Shown: positions 25,539 through 34,749 of the stretch, piece by piece | How positions within the stretch are numbered: position 1 is the stretch's first letter | Layout of the letters: each line of letters opens with the position of its first letter | Source of the DNA: Sphingomonadales bacterium | GTDB taxonomy: Bacteria; Pseudomonadota; Alphaproteobacteria; Sphingomonadales; Sphingomonadaceae | NCBI GenBank assembly: GCA_016707885.1 | Contig: JADJGU010000007.1 | Location: 96,525-160,524, forward strand | Direction: 5' to 3' | DNA length: 64,000 nucleotides | Notes under the pieces: model-generated | The model's input: only the letters and a program-made list of their open reading frames with translations | What the model was told of the DNA's origin: nothing | The model's database searches: none | Translations under genes and position numbers: made by a program

Positions 25539-27407
25539 ATGCTCAACCTGAACGGCATCACCGTGCGCCTTGGTGGACGCACTATCCTCGACCGCGCCAC
25601 CGCCGCGTTGCCGCCTTATGGCCGCATCGGTTTGATCGGGCGCAACGGTGCCGGCAAGTCGACTTTGATGAAGGTTATGATCGGTTCGCTGGAGGCCGAT
25701 GACGGCAGCCTCGAAATGCCCAAAGGCACGCGCATCGGCTATATCGCGCAGGAAGCTCCAGCGGGCACCGCGACGCCGTTCGAAACGGTGCTGGCGGCGG
25801 ACACCGAGCGCGCTGCATTGATGATTGAAAGCGAGCAGGAGAATCTCGATCCCGATCGCATGGCAGAGGTGCACGAACGGCTGATCGCGATCGATGCCTA
25901 TACCGCACCGGCACGGGCCTCGCGCATATTGGTTGGCCTAGGCTTTGACGAGGAGATGCAAGGGCAACCGCTCGACAGTTTTTCCGGTGGGTGGAAAATG
26001 CGTGTTGCGCTGGCATCGCTTTTGTTCTCGCAACCGGACCTGTTGCTGCTCGACGAACCGTCAAACCACCTCGATCTCGAAGCAACGCTTTGGCTTGAAA
26101 ATTTTCTCAAAAACTATCCCGCGATGATGGTGGTCATCAGTCACGAGCGCGATCTGCTCAATAATGTTGTCGACCATATCCTGCACCTCGAAGGCGGGCA
26201 GGTCACGCTGTACAGCGGCGGCTATGACAGTTTCGAACGCCAACGAGCTGAACGGGCAGCGCAACTGGCGGCGGCAAAGGCGGCGCAGGATGCGCAGCGA
26301 GCCAAGCTACAGGACTATATCGCCCGTAACTCAGCCCGGGCATCGACCGCAAAACAGGCTCAGAGCCGCGCCAAGGCGCTGGCCAAGATGCAGCCAGTAC
26401 AGGCGATGGTCGATGATCCGACATTGAGTTTCGATTTCCCCAGCCCTGACGAACTGAAGCCGCCGCTGGTGACACTCGATCTGGCCAGCGTCGGCTACAG
26501 TCCTTGCAATCCCGTGCTGCAACAGCTGAATTTGCGAATTGACCCCGATGACCGCATCGCGCTTTTGGGTCGCAACGGCAATGGCAAGACCACATTGGCG
26601 CGGCTGCTGGCAGCGCAATTGACGCCGATGGATGGTTCGATGAGTTCTTCCAGCAAGATGCGCGTCGGCTATTTCACGCAATATCAAGTCGAGGAACTCG
26701 AAGGAGATGACACGCCGCTCGAGCATATGACCCGCCAAATGAAGGGAGCAACGCCGGGTGCGGTTCGCGGCCAATTGGGTCGGTTCGGCTTCTCTGGTGC
26801 AAAGGCGACAACGCAGGTCGGTAAGTTATCCGGTGGCGAACGCGCGCGACTGGCGCTGGCGATGATTACGCGCGAGGCGCCGCATTTGCTGATCCTCGAC
26901 GAACCGACCAACCACTTGGACGTCGACGCGCGCGAAGCTCTGGTGCAGGCGTTGAACGAATATGCGGGCACGGTCGTACTCGTCAGCCATGATCGACACA
27001 TGCTTGAACTGACGGCAGACCGTCTGGTGTTGGTCGATGGCGGGACGGCGAAAGAGTTTGTCGGTTCGATTGAGGATTATACCGACTTCATCCTGGGCAA
27101 AGGCCCAGCCAAGGAAAAGCTTTCGAAAGCCGACCGCAAGGAAGACAAGAAGGCCGCCGCCGCTGCGCGCGAGGCACAGGCAAAGCTGAAACGTGACGTC
27201 AACGACGCAGAAGCCGATTTGGCAAAGTTGGAGGTCGTGTTGTCCGCGATTGATAAGGCCATGATCGATCCACAATCGGCGGCGAATGAGTATAAAGACC
27301 TTACAATGAGCGAATTGTCGCAACGGCGTGGCAAGATCGTTGCCGCGCAGGAAGCCGCCGAGGTGCGTTGGATTACGGCGAGCGAGGCTTTGGAGAAGCT
27401 CAGCTAA
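25539..27407 (+). CDS. ABC-F family ATP-binding protein
   Basis: The 622-residue soluble protein has two ABC ATPase domains and no membrane segment. Walker A sites are GRNGAGKST (about 34-42) and GRNGNGKTT, signatures are FSGGWKMRVALA and LSGGERARLALA, and both Walker B regions read LLLLDEPSNHLD and LLILDEPTNHLD. The linker between them is basic and helical, and the C-terminus is a coiled coil. ABC-F proteins act on the ribosome to relieve stalling. The size and linker suggest the YheS/Uup side of the family, but I cannot assign the subgroup. Confidence 0.93.
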   Translation: MLNLNGITVRLGGRTILDRATAALPPYGRIGLIGRNGAGKSTLMKVMIGSLEADDGSLEMPKGTRIGYIAQEAPAGTATPFETVLAADTERAALMIESEQENLDPDRMAEVHERLIAIDAYTAPARASRILVGLGFDEEMQGQPLDSFSGGWKMRVALASLLFSQPDLLLLDEPSNHLDLEATLWLENFLKNYPAMMVVISHERDLLNNVVDHILHLEGGQVTLYSGGYDSFERQRAERAAQLAAAKAAQDAQRAKLQDYIARNSARASTAKQAQSRAKALAKMQPVQAMVDDPTLSFDFPSPDELKPPLVTLDLASVGYSPCNPVLQQLNLRIDPDDRIALLGRNGNGKTTLARLLAAQLTPMDGSMSSSSKMRVGYFTQYQVEELEGDDTPLEHMTRQMKGATPGAVRGQLGRFGFSGAKATTQVGKLSGGERARLALAMITREAPHLLILDEPTNHLDVDAREALVQALNEYAGTVVLVSHDRHMLELTADRLVLVDGGTAKEFVGSIEDYTDFILGKGPAKEKLSKADRKEDKKAAAAAREAQAKLKRDVNDAEADLAKLEVVLSAIDKAMIDPQSAANEYKDLTMSELSQRRGKIVAAQEAAEVRWITASEALEKLS

Positions 27408-27592
27408 AGTTTTGAGCCAGTGCCGAAGCGTACCAACCGGGTAGGCAGTTCATTCAATATTTTCAGTTTTTGCGCGAGGTCTGCGTCTTGCCAGCCCGCA
27501 ATTTCTTCAACGGTTCGGCCGCAGCCAAGGCACCAGCGTCGTGTCCGATCCAGTGTGCATGTGGCGATACAGGGCGAGGCGACCTCATCCAT
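27404..27592 (-). CDS. DUF1289 family Cys-rich protein
   Basis: This 62-residue protein shows the DUF1289 pattern SPCIATCTLD…WCLGCGRTVEEIAGW, with four cysteines able to bind a metal. Function is unknown. Its start lies one base from the stop of the NadR-like gene on the same strand, so they are likely cotranscribed. Its stop overlaps the convergent ABC-F stop. Confidence 0.88.
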   Translation of the reverse strand: MDEVASPCIATCTLDRTRRWCLGCGRTVEEIAGWQDADLAQKLKILNELPTRLVRFGTGSKL

Positions 27593-28126
27593 TCAATTAG
27601 CCAGAGCAAATTGGATTGCTTGGAGTGCTGCAGAAAAGCGAGCTTCACCTACTCCGCGGATCAAAGCATAGCGCACACCACGCACACCCAGTTCGGATTT
27701 GCACAGGTCGAAAAAATGCTGCCGCTCTTCGGATTTTGCATAGACGCGCAGACCATCGTCGACAAAGGGCAGGTCAATGTCGAGCAGCAGATAGAGGTCG
27801 GCATAGCCAGTGAACCTATCGAACCATGGATCGCGTGCACCAAACATCATCTTAGCCCAGACGGCGGTTATCAAGGGGTCGGTGTCGAACAGCACCAATG
27901 GCGCGTGCAACTCTGCGGCGCGTACGGCAGCGGCGCGGTTCATCGCATCCTGCGCCTCGGCGATATGCACCAGTTCGGCCATACCGATATCGGTGCCATG
28001 CGCCTCGCAATAAGCGCGGCCATATTCGGGTACGACCTCACATCCAAAATGCGCGGCAAGACGCGTTGCGAGCGTCGACTTCCCTGTACTTTCAGGACCA
28101 TGAAGGCAAATGCGCTTGGTCGTCAT
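27593..28126 (-). CDS. NadR-like AAA ATPase / ribosylnicotinamide kinase-like protein
   Basis: The 177-residue P-loop protein begins KRICLHGPESTGKSTLATRLA (Walker A GPESTGKS) and has VLFDTDPLIT and LYLLLDIDLPFVDDGLR. This matches the kinase domain of NadR, which phosphorylates nicotinamide riboside, without the N-terminal adenylyltransferase or repressor. It lies between trpD and the DUF1289 gene with very short gaps. Substrate is inferred from family. Confidence 0.82.
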   Translation of the reverse strand: MTTKRICLHGPESTGKSTLATRLAAHFGCEVVPEYGRAYCEAHGTDIGMAELVHIAEAQDAMNRAAAVRAAELHAPLVLFDTDPLITAVWAKMMFGARDPWFDRFTGYADLYLLLDIDLPFVDDGLRVYAKSEERQHFFDLCKSELGVRGVRYALIRGVGEARFSAALQAIQFALAN

Positions 28127-28129
28127 TGC

Positions 28130-29098
28130 CTAATATTTGATCCAGCAGTCCAGCAAAGTTTTTGCCAAACCCTTGTCGATAGCTTCAGCAGCTTCCTCTA
28201 CACCTGAAAGCCAATCTCGAGCGTCTCCCGCCACCAACAAAGCCGCAGCTGCATTAAAAAGGACGGCATCGCGATAGGCACTGTCTTGCGCGGTTTCTTG
28301 CGTGCCCGCAAGCAGTCGGCGGAGGGCAGTGGCGTTGTAATTCGCGTCTCCACCTTTCAGGGTTTCAGTCGGATGGCGTGGGAGGCCTGCGTCTTCGGGG
28401 ATTATTCGTTCGACTGGTCGACCGAGGCGGATGAATTTGCTCGGCCCGGAAATCGAAAGTTCATCGAGCGGTTCGTCGCCTGCAACCAGCATTACATCAT
28501 CATAGCCAAGCAGTTCGAACGCGCCCGCATAGACGGGCATGAAGTCGGAACGCGCCACACCGATTAACTGGCGTTTGACGCCCGCCGGATTGCAGGCGGG
28601 GCCGGTAAGGTTAAAGATGGTGCGTCGGCCGATTTCCCGACGGATCGGGGCAATTCGGCCGAGCGCGGGGTGGTATTTCTGAGCAAAAAGGAAAGCGATG
28701 CCGAGATCGGCAAGGGTTTGCTCTGCGGTTTCTGCTGCGCGATCAAGATTAAGGCCGAGTGCCTCCAGCGTATCAGCGCCGCCTGCCTTGCTTGATGCGG
28801 CACGGTTGCCATGCTTGGCAACGGGCACCTCGCAAGCGGCAACAACGATCGCGACGGCGGTCGAGACATTAAGGCTATGAGCGCCGTCGCCGCCTGTGCC
28901 ACAGACATCGATTGCGCCTTCGGGTGCATTCACGCAGATCATGCGCGCCCGCATAGCGCGAATGGCACCCGCGATTTCCTCCGACGTCTCGTCGCGTTCA
29001 GCCATCTCGATCAGCGTAGCCTTAATCTCGGCATCCGACATTTCGCCGTCGAGCATCTGGCCGAACAGGGTTTCGGATTCAGAAAGCGATAGCATCAT
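28130..29098 (-). CDS. trpD: Anthranilate phosphoribosyltransferase
   Basis: The 322-residue enzyme transfers phosphoribose to anthranilate. The PRPP-binding motif VCGTGGDGAHSLNVST, the motif VAKHGNRAASSKAG and RTIFNLTGPACNPAGVKRQL are all present. Length is slightly short but complete. It follows trpG after 114 bases that hold an inverted repeat, with trpC absent downstream and the NadR-like gene in its place. Confidence 0.96.
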   Translation of the reverse strand: MMLSLSESETLFGQMLDGEMSDAEIKATLIEMAERDETSEEIAGAIRAMRARMICVNAPEGAIDVCGTGGDGAHSLNVSTAVAIVVAACEVPVAKHGNRAASSKAGGADTLEALGLNLDRAAETAEQTLADLGIAFLFAQKYHPALGRIAPIRREIGRRTIFNLTGPACNPAGVKRQLIGVARSDFMPVYAGAFELLGYDDVMLVAGDEPLDELSISGPSKFIRLGRPVERIIPEDAGLPRHPTETLKGGDANYNATALRRLLAGTQETAQDSAYRDAVLFNAAAALLVAGDARDWLSGVEEAAEAIDKGLAKTLLDCWIKY

Positions 29099-29102
29099 TA
29101 TT

Positions 29103-29197
29103 CTCTGCGAACTTTGCTTCCTTTGAGCCCTCTGCGCGAACCCTGGTACGTCGAATGTTTTGCGCAGAGGCGCAGAGTTTACGCAGAGGACGCAGAG
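29103..29197. repeat. Inverted/tandem repeat of CGCAGAGG units
   Basis: The gap between trpG and trpD holds four near-tandem CGCAGAG units (29164-29197) and two inverted copies to the left (CTCTGCG at 29103-29109 and CCTCTGCGC at 29129-29137). The pair 29129-29137 and 29162-29170 is a perfect nine-base inverted repeat with a 24-base loop. It is a noncoding element of the same general design as that at 17772-17917 but with a different unit. Confidence 0.75.
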
Positions 29198-29212
29198 ATT
29201 TTTGATTGCCGC

Positions 29213-29809
29213 TCATACCCGTTCCTTCGGCGTCATTCCGGCCAATCGCATGAAGTTCGCCAGCATCGCATGGCCATGTTCGGTGGCGATGCTTTCGGGG
29301 TGAAATTGCACGCCGTGGATGGGCAGCATAGCGTGGCGGAGGCCCATGACATGTCCGTCATTGCTGGTTGCGTTGACGATAAGCTCTTCGGGAATATCTT
29401 CGACAATCAGCGAGTGGTAGCGCGTGGCAGTGAAGGGGGAGGGGAGGCCTGCAAACAGCCCGCTGCCGTCATGGCTCACAGGGCTGGTCTTACCGTGCAT
29501 CAGCCCCCCGCGCACCACCTTGCCGCCGAAATGCTGGCCGATGGTCTGATGACCGAGGCAGACGCCGAGCAGCGGCTTGTTCGCCTCCGCACAGGCCGCG
29601 ACCATATCGAGGCAGATGCCTGCCTCGTTGGGGGTGCATGGGCCGGGCGAGAGAAGGAAGGCCTGCGCTCCGCTCGACAGCGCCTGTCCGGCGGAAATCG
29701 CGTCGTTGCGCACCACCTCTACCTCGGCACCCAGTTCCTGCAGATAATGCACCAGGTTGAAGGTGAAGCTGTCATAATTGTCGATGACGAGGATGCGGTT
29801 ATTGCTCAT
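29213..29809 (-). CDS. trpG: Anthranilate synthase component II (glutamine amidotransferase)
   Basis: The 198-residue class I amidotransferase supplies ammonia to TrpE. It has ILVIDNYDSFTFNL at the start, the nucleophile Cys in LLGVCLGHQTIGQHFGG and the His-Glu pair in VQFHPESIATEHG. ATG 29809 overlaps the trpE stop (ATGA) and is the family start; the frame upstream to 29887 lies inside trpE. Confidence 0.97.
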   Translation of the reverse strand: MSNNRILVIDNYDSFTFNLVHYLQELGAEVEVVRNDAISAGQALSSGAQAFLLSPGPCTPNEAGICLDMVAACAEANKPLLGVCLGHQTIGQHFGGKVVRGGLMHGKTSPVSHDGSGLFAGLPSPFTATRYHSLIVEDIPEELIVNATSNDGHVMGLRHAMLPIHGVQFHPESIATEHGHAMLANFMRLAGMTPKERV

Positions 29810-31326
29810 TGCCCGAACCCTGCCTCTCCGGCGACGCGGACGGCTTCGCGCGCGGCGGCCATTAGCGCGCCTGCCTTGGCCTCGCATTCGCGCTGTTCAT
29901 AATCTGGGTTACTGTCGGCGACGATGCCGGCACCTGCCTGCACGTGCAGCATGCCATCTTTGACGATGCCGGTGCGCAGCACAATGCAGCTGTCCATATT
30001 TCCATCGGGGCTGAAATAGCCGACTCCGCCTGCGTATGCCCCGCGGGTTTCGGGTTCGAGTTCGGCGATGATCTCGCAGGCGCGGACCTTGGGCGCGCCG
30101 CTGACGGTGCCTGCGGGGAAGCCCGCGAACAGCGCGTCGAGCGCGTCCTTGCCCTTGGCCAGCCTGCCGACGACGTTGGAGACGATGTGCATCACATGGC
30201 TGTAAAATTCGACCATATAACTGTCAGTCACCGTCACGCTGCCGCCCTCTGTGACGCGGCCGACATCGTTGCGACCCAGATCGAGCAGCATCAGATGCTC
30301 GGCGCGTTCCTTGGGATCGGCGAGCAGGCTGTCACGGTTTTCGGCATCCTCGAGCGCGGTTTTGCCGCGCGGGCGCGTTCCAGCGATCGGGCGGATCGTG
30401 ACTTCACCGTCGCGCACGCGGACGAGGATTTCCGGGCTTGAACCGATGAGGGCAAAGCCGGGCATATCGAGAAAATAGAGGAAGGGCGACGGGTTGATCC
30501 GCCGCAGCGCGCGGTAGAGATCGACCGGAGGCAGGGTGAATGGCAGCGAGAAACGCTGCGCGAGAACAACCTGAAAGATGTCGCCCGCTGCGATATAATC
30601 CTTCGCCTTCAGCACCATCTTTTCATATTGGCCTGGGACGAGAGCGGGGGTTGGTTCGGGCATCGGCGCGAGTTCCGCATGCGCCCGGCCAACGGCAACG
30701 GGCATAGCCAGTTTGGCTGCGGTCGCGTCGATTCGGTCATATGCCGCTTCGATCAACCGGTCTGGGTCTCCGCCCTCGGGCCAAATCGGGGCAGCTATGT
30801 AGAGCCGGTCAGCCAACCGGTCGAACACCAGCACAACGGTGGGCCGCACGAACATCATGTCGGGCACGTCGATGGGGTTTGCGGGCGGGCGAGGTAGCTT
30901 TTCGACAAGACCTATTGTCTCGTAACCAAAATGGCCGACAAGACACGCAAAGGCGGCAGGAAGTCCCTCGGGCATATTGATGCGGCACGCCTCGACCAGC
31001 TTCCGCAAGCTGGCAAGCGCACCTTCGCCAGTTGACGCAAAGGTCGCTCGGTCAGTCTGCCAGTTGCGGTTAATCTCTGCCGCGTCGCCGTTGGCCCGGA
31101 AAACGAGGTCGGGCGCTAGGCCGATCAGACTGTGACGCCCGCGTACCGCGCCTCCCTCAACCGATTCTAAAATGAAATCACCGCGCCCCGCTACAAATAG
31201 CTTAAGCGCTGCAGAAACCGGGGTTTCAGTGTCAGCGATCAGATCACGCCAGACAATCGCGGATTTGCCTGCGGCAAGGTGCGCGCGCGCGATATCGGCG
31301 GAGTGGGCAGATCTGGCGTCGTTCAT
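29806..31326 (-). CDS. trpE: Anthranilate synthase component I
   Basis: The 506-residue chorismate-utilising enzyme commits chorismate to tryptophan. It has an N-terminal region including GRHSLIGLAPDL, and the catalytic C-terminal domain with FQVVLAQRFSLPF, RPIAGTRPRGKT, LDLGRNDVGRV and FPAGTVSGAPKVRACEII. The N-terminal SLI motif resembles the tryptophan feedback site. It begins 17 bases after ppiD and is coupled to trpG. No leader peptide rich in Trp codons is seen before it. Confidence 0.97.
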   Translation of the reverse strand: MNDARSAHSADIARAHLAAGKSAIVWRDLIADTETPVSAALKLFVAGRGDFILESVEGGAVRGRHSLIGLAPDLVFRANGDAAEINRNWQTDRATFASTGEGALASLRKLVEACRINMPEGLPAAFACLVGHFGYETIGLVEKLPRPPANPIDVPDMMFVRPTVVLVFDRLADRLYIAAPIWPEGGDPDRLIEAAYDRIDATAAKLAMPVAVGRAHAELAPMPEPTPALVPGQYEKMVLKAKDYIAAGDIFQVVLAQRFSLPFTLPPVDLYRALRRINPSPFLYFLDMPGFALIGSSPEILVRVRDGEVTIRPIAGTRPRGKTALEDAENRDSLLADPKERAEHLMLLDLGRNDVGRVTEGGSVTVTDSYMVEFYSHVMHIVSNVVGRLAKGKDALDALFAGFPAGTVSGAPKVRACEIIAELEPETRGAYAGGVGYFSPDGNMDSCIVLRTGIVKDGMLHVQAGAGIVADSNPDYEQRECEAKAGALMAAAREAVRVAGEAGFGQ

Positions 31327-31342
31327 ACCCGTCCGCGATACT

Positions 31343-33286
31343 TTATTGCGCTACGTCGCGATTAGTAAGGCGATTGCGCAAGTCCTTTATTGCGCTTTCG
31401 TTCTTGGACACGCCAACTTCAGCGCGAGCAGCGTTAATCAACTGGGCCGCAAATTCCTGCTGCATCAGACCTGATAGCTCCTGTCGACGTGCGGAGAGAA
31501 GTTGCGTCTCCTTGCTCGCATCACCTTTAACTATAGTGTTCAACTTAACGACGAACCAGCCGCGATCTGCGCCAGCGTCCAGAGTTTTTGCAGTTCCCTG
31601 CTTCATCGCAAACATCATTGCGAGTGGTGGTGGCATGGGTCGGTCAGGTTGGTTCATATCCTTGCGCATTCCCGAAACGGTTTGCGCTGCGGGCAGCGCC
31701 ACGCCGGTGGCAGCCAAGGCTTCATCGAGACTCTTGCCGGCATTGACCGATTTTTGAATCTGTTCGGCGACTTGTTTTGCATTTTTTTCACCTTCAGACA
31801 TCGCCCATTGCTGAGTCACGACATCGCGAACTTGCCCCAGCGGCGGCGGTGCAGCTTCATCAAAATCAGCGATAGAAAGCATCGCATATTTTTCACCGGG
31901 TACCAGCTCTATCAATTGCGCATCACCGTCGGTTTCCATCTGGAATGCAGCCTGCAACAGTTGACCGACTTCAGGTATCGGTTTGTACGTTGGTGCTGCT
32001 GGGTTTTGGCCATTGGCAAACAATTTGGGCGTTGTTTCGACCTTCAGGCCCTGCGACTTGGCGACATCAGCGATCGTCGATCCCCCGGCAAATTCATCTT
32101 CAATTTCACTGGTGAGGTCAGACAGAACTTCGATACGCTTTTCGGCAGCTAAGGTTTTCGCAATTTCTGCGCTCACCGCAGCGAGTGGGCGGGCAGGCAC
32201 CTGAGTCACTCCGTTCACTTTGATAACATACCAGCCCAGGCTTCCGCGTGTTGGCGTGGCAATTGCGCCCGAAGCAGCTGCGAATACGGCATCAGCGACG
32301 GCTTTGGACGCGTTTTGGGTCAAGCTATCTCGCGTCGCAGTTCCGCTATTAGTTGCACTCAATCCAAGTTCGCGGGCAACCGCATCGAACGATTGACCAG
32401 CTGAAATTTTGGCAGCTGCTGCTTTGGCTGCCGCTTCGGTCGGAAAAACGAGTTGGCTAATGTTTCGCGTCTGCGATGCAGCATATTGCTTCGCGTTTGC
32501 TTTGTAATAGGCAGCAATCTCGTCTGTCGTAGGTGTTGCCTTGTCACCGATAATCGACGCATCAAAAATGGCATAGTTGATGGCTCGTTTTTCCGGAATG
32601 ACAAAGCGGCTCGCATTGCTGCGATAAAAAGCTGCGAGTTGCGCTTCACTCGGAGCTGCCTTGGGTAAGAAAGCCTGTGAAGGTATGATTGCCACTGCGC
32701 CACTGCGTTGTTCGAGAAGCAACGATGCATAAGGAAGAACCATGCTGGCGGGGGCCTCAGCGCCTACCCCGGCGACAGGCAAAATTTGCTGGGCAAATAG
32801 GTTCTGGCGGAAGTCATCGCGAATCATTGCCTCGGTTAGGCCAAGACCTTGCAGGAAAGAATCAAAAGCCTGCTGACTGAAACGCCCATCGGGACCGCTA
32901 ACATTGGGAAGCTTGCGGATCTCCGAATCGACCAGTCGCTTTCCGACCGCAACGCCATATTCTTCACCGAAAATGGCAAGTGCGTAGCGATTGATCATAC
33001 GCTCCAAAGTAGAATCCAGACCGCCACTTTCAACAAATTTGGTCATGTCGATGGTCGGATTGTCACGCCGCTCGGCACGCAACTGATTGTCGAGTGAGTC
33101 GTTGAATTCCCCAAGACCGATCTTTTCACTGCCAACCTTTGCAACATGACCACCGCCCAGGCCGCCAAAGCTACCGGAACCTGTTACATCACCGAGAGCG
33201 AATGCGAAGCCAACGAGAACGACAAAAACGAGGGCGAAAAAAGCACCAAAACGTGAGCCGAGCAATTTACGAATAAAGCTGATCAT
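31343..33286 (-). CDS. ppiD: Periplasmic peptidylprolyl isomerase, PpiD/SurA-like
   Basis: The 647-residue membrane-anchored chaperone has a single N-terminal helix (about 13-32), a SurA-like N-terminal domain (NDSLDNQLRAERRD…FSQQAFDSFLQGLGLTEAMIRDDFRQNL) and a parvulin-type domain near 265-370 (TRNISQLVFPTEAAAKAAAAKI). Length is typical of PpiD. It leads the trpE-trpG-trpD block and is divergent from tpiA. Confidence 0.9.
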   Translation of the reverse strand: MISFIRKLLGSRFGAFFALVFVVLVGFAFALGDVTGSGSFGGLGGGHVAKVGSEKIGLGEFNDSLDNQLRAERRDNPTIDMTKFVESGGLDSTLERMINRYALAIFGEEYGVAVGKRLVDSEIRKLPNVSGPDGRFSQQAFDSFLQGLGLTEAMIRDDFRQNLFAQQILPVAGVGAEAPASMVLPYASLLLEQRSGAVAIIPSQAFLPKAAPSEAQLAAFYRSNASRFVIPEKRAINYAIFDASIIGDKATPTTDEIAAYYKANAKQYAASQTRNISQLVFPTEAAAKAAAAKISAGQSFDAVARELGLSATNSGTATRDSLTQNASKAVADAVFAAASGAIATPTRGSLGWYVIKVNGVTQVPARPLAAVSAEIAKTLAAEKRIEVLSDLTSEIEDEFAGGSTIADVAKSQGLKVETTPKLFANGQNPAAPTYKPIPEVGQLLQAAFQMETDGDAQLIELVPGEKYAMLSIADFDEAAPPPLGQVRDVVTQQWAMSEGEKNAKQVAEQIQKSVNAGKSLDEALAATGVALPAAQTVSGMRKDMNQPDRPMPPPLAMMFAMKQGTAKTLDAGADRGWFVVKLNTIVKGDASKETQLLSARRQELSGLMQQEFAAQLINAARAEVGVSKNESAIKDLRNRLTNRDVAQ

Positions 33287-33440
33287 GTGGTTCCCGGGTA
33301 TTTTTATAGGCCAATGGCCTGCCTGCGAGCGCTTTAGGCGGGAGGCGCGTTGTTATCAAGCAATGAAGCAGGTTTGGTTTTTGCATCAGTTTTGCTAGCG
33401 CGCGATTCTAAATTCGACTGCACCCATTTAAGGACTGAAA

Positions 33441-34187
33441 ATGCGCAAACTGATTGCCGGAAACTGGAAAATGAACGGATTGATTGCGCAACTCGATGAT
33501 GTCGGAGCTATAGCATCTGCTGTCTCCGCTCACCCTGCTGTAGATACAGCATTATGCATTCCCTCTACACTCATCCGTCCGGCAGCGGGCAGATTTCCTG
33601 AAATGGCAATAGGGGGGCAAGATTGCCACATGGCGTCTTCGGGGGCCCACACAGGTTGCATTTCTGCGGCCATGCTTGCTGATGCCGGCGCGCAGTTCAC
33701 CATCGTCGGGCATAGCGAACGTCGGGCGGCGCAGGGTGAAAGTGATGCGGATGTACGTGCAAAGGCTTTGGCGGCCAGGTCGGCAGGGCTGTCGGTGATC
33801 GTCTGCGTAGGTGAAACAGAGGCTGAACGCGATGCGGGGCAGGCCGAATCTGTGGTCCTTGGCCAATTGGCCGGATCCGTACCCGATGAAGCAACAAGCC
33901 AGTGGGTTTCGATAGCCTATGAGCCGGTTTGGGCGATTGGCACGGGCCGCATTCCTTCGATTGAAGATGTGGCGGCGATGCATGCAGCAATCCGCAACGC
34001 GTTGGTATCGCGCTTCGGTGCAGACGGCACTGCTATTCGGATACTTTATGGCGGTTCGATGAATGGCGACAATGCGAAAAATTTGCTGGCGGTTGCAAAT
34101 GTTGATGGTGGCCTAATTGGTGGGGCGAGTTTAAACGCAGACAAATTTTTGCCAATTGTCGAGGCTGCAGCGTCTGCCCCGCGATAA
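33441..34187 (+). CDS. tpiA: Triosephosphate isomerase
   Basis: The 248-residue TIM barrel interconverts dihydroxyacetone phosphate and glyceraldehyde-3-phosphate. It shows RKLIAGNWKMNG with the active-site Asn and Lys, GHSERR with the electrophilic His, and AYEPVWAIGTGR with the catalytic Glu, then LYGGSMNGDNA. The ATG has AAGGA nine bases upstream. It is divergent from ppiD across a 154-base region that also holds an AGGCCA/TGGCCT palindrome, and is followed by secG. Confidence 0.97.
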   Translation: MRKLIAGNWKMNGLIAQLDDVGAIASAVSAHPAVDTALCIPSTLIRPAAGRFPEMAIGGQDCHMASSGAHTGCISAAMLADAGAQFTIVGHSERRAAQGESDADVRAKALAARSAGLSVIVCVGETEAERDAGQAESVVLGQLAGSVPDEATSQWVSIAYEPVWAIGTGRIPSIEDVAAMHAAIRNALVSRFGADGTAIRILYGGSMNGDNAKNLLAVANVDGGLIGGASLNADKFLPIVEAAASAPR

Positions 34188-34266
34188 TATTTGAAAATCT
34201 TGGCTGTCGTCCTTATGTGGGCGGCAATCCGGCCATTTGGCCTCACAATATTTATCGGACATCATA

Positions 34267-34647
34267 ATGGGCCTGTTTCACTTTCTTCTAGTTGTATTCG
34301 CTGTAGTTGCTGCCGCACTTGTAGGCGTCATTCTGATGCAGCGATCCGAAGGTGGCGGTCTTGGCATGGGGGGAAGCCCATCAGGTCTGATGTCAGCACG
34401 CGGGGCAGGGGATTTTCTGACGCGGACAACCGCAATCTTGGCCGCGCTGTTTATCATTTTGGCCATCGCATTAGCTTTTGTTTCGGCAAAACGTGGGACA
34501 CCGGGCAATATTGATGAAACGCTGGAGCGCGCCGCGCCTGCAACACAGCAAGTTGATCCATCTGCTCAGCAGCCGCAGGCTCCCGCTCAAACAGCGCCTG
34601 CTGTTGGTACAACCGCACCGGCAACCGAAATTCCCGTCGACAAATAA
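34267..34647 (+). CDS. secG: Preprotein translocase subunit SecG
   Basis: The 126-residue protein has two transmembrane helices (about 3-23 and 53-75), the loop MQRSEGGGLGMGGSP typical of SecG, and a Pro/Ala/Gln-rich tail. It joins SecYE in the inner membrane. I prefer ATG 34267 to TTG 34237. The tpiA-secG-pyrG order is common in alphaproteobacteria. Confidence 0.93.
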   Translation: MGLFHFLLVVFAVVAAALVGVILMQRSEGGGLGMGGSPSGLMSARGAGDFLTRTTAILAALFIILAIALAFVSAKRGTPGNIDETLERAAPATQQVDPSAQQPQAPAQTAPAVGTTAPATEIPVDK

Positions 34648-34689
34648 ATTTCGTACCGCCTGAAACGGCGGTCAGCGTTAAATTTATTT
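34642..34689. terminator. Nested hairpin between secG and pyrG
   Basis: An outer perfect ten-base inverted repeat (AAATAAATTT at 34642-34651 and AAATTTATTT at 34680-34689) encloses an inner GC-rich stem (ACCGCC…GGCGGT). The right outer arm supplies T-rich sequence after the inner stem. It overlaps the secG stop codon and probably ends the tpiA-secG transcript. Confidence 0.65.
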
Positions 34690-34749
34690 CGGCTTGTGCG
34701 ATTCCGCCCCTTGCCGAATCCTACAAACTCGTCTTAGGCCTTTCCTCCC

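Noticed and set aside
29103..29197. CRISPR array
   Set aside because: Units are only seven to eight bases and contiguous, with no spacers of constant length and no cas genes.
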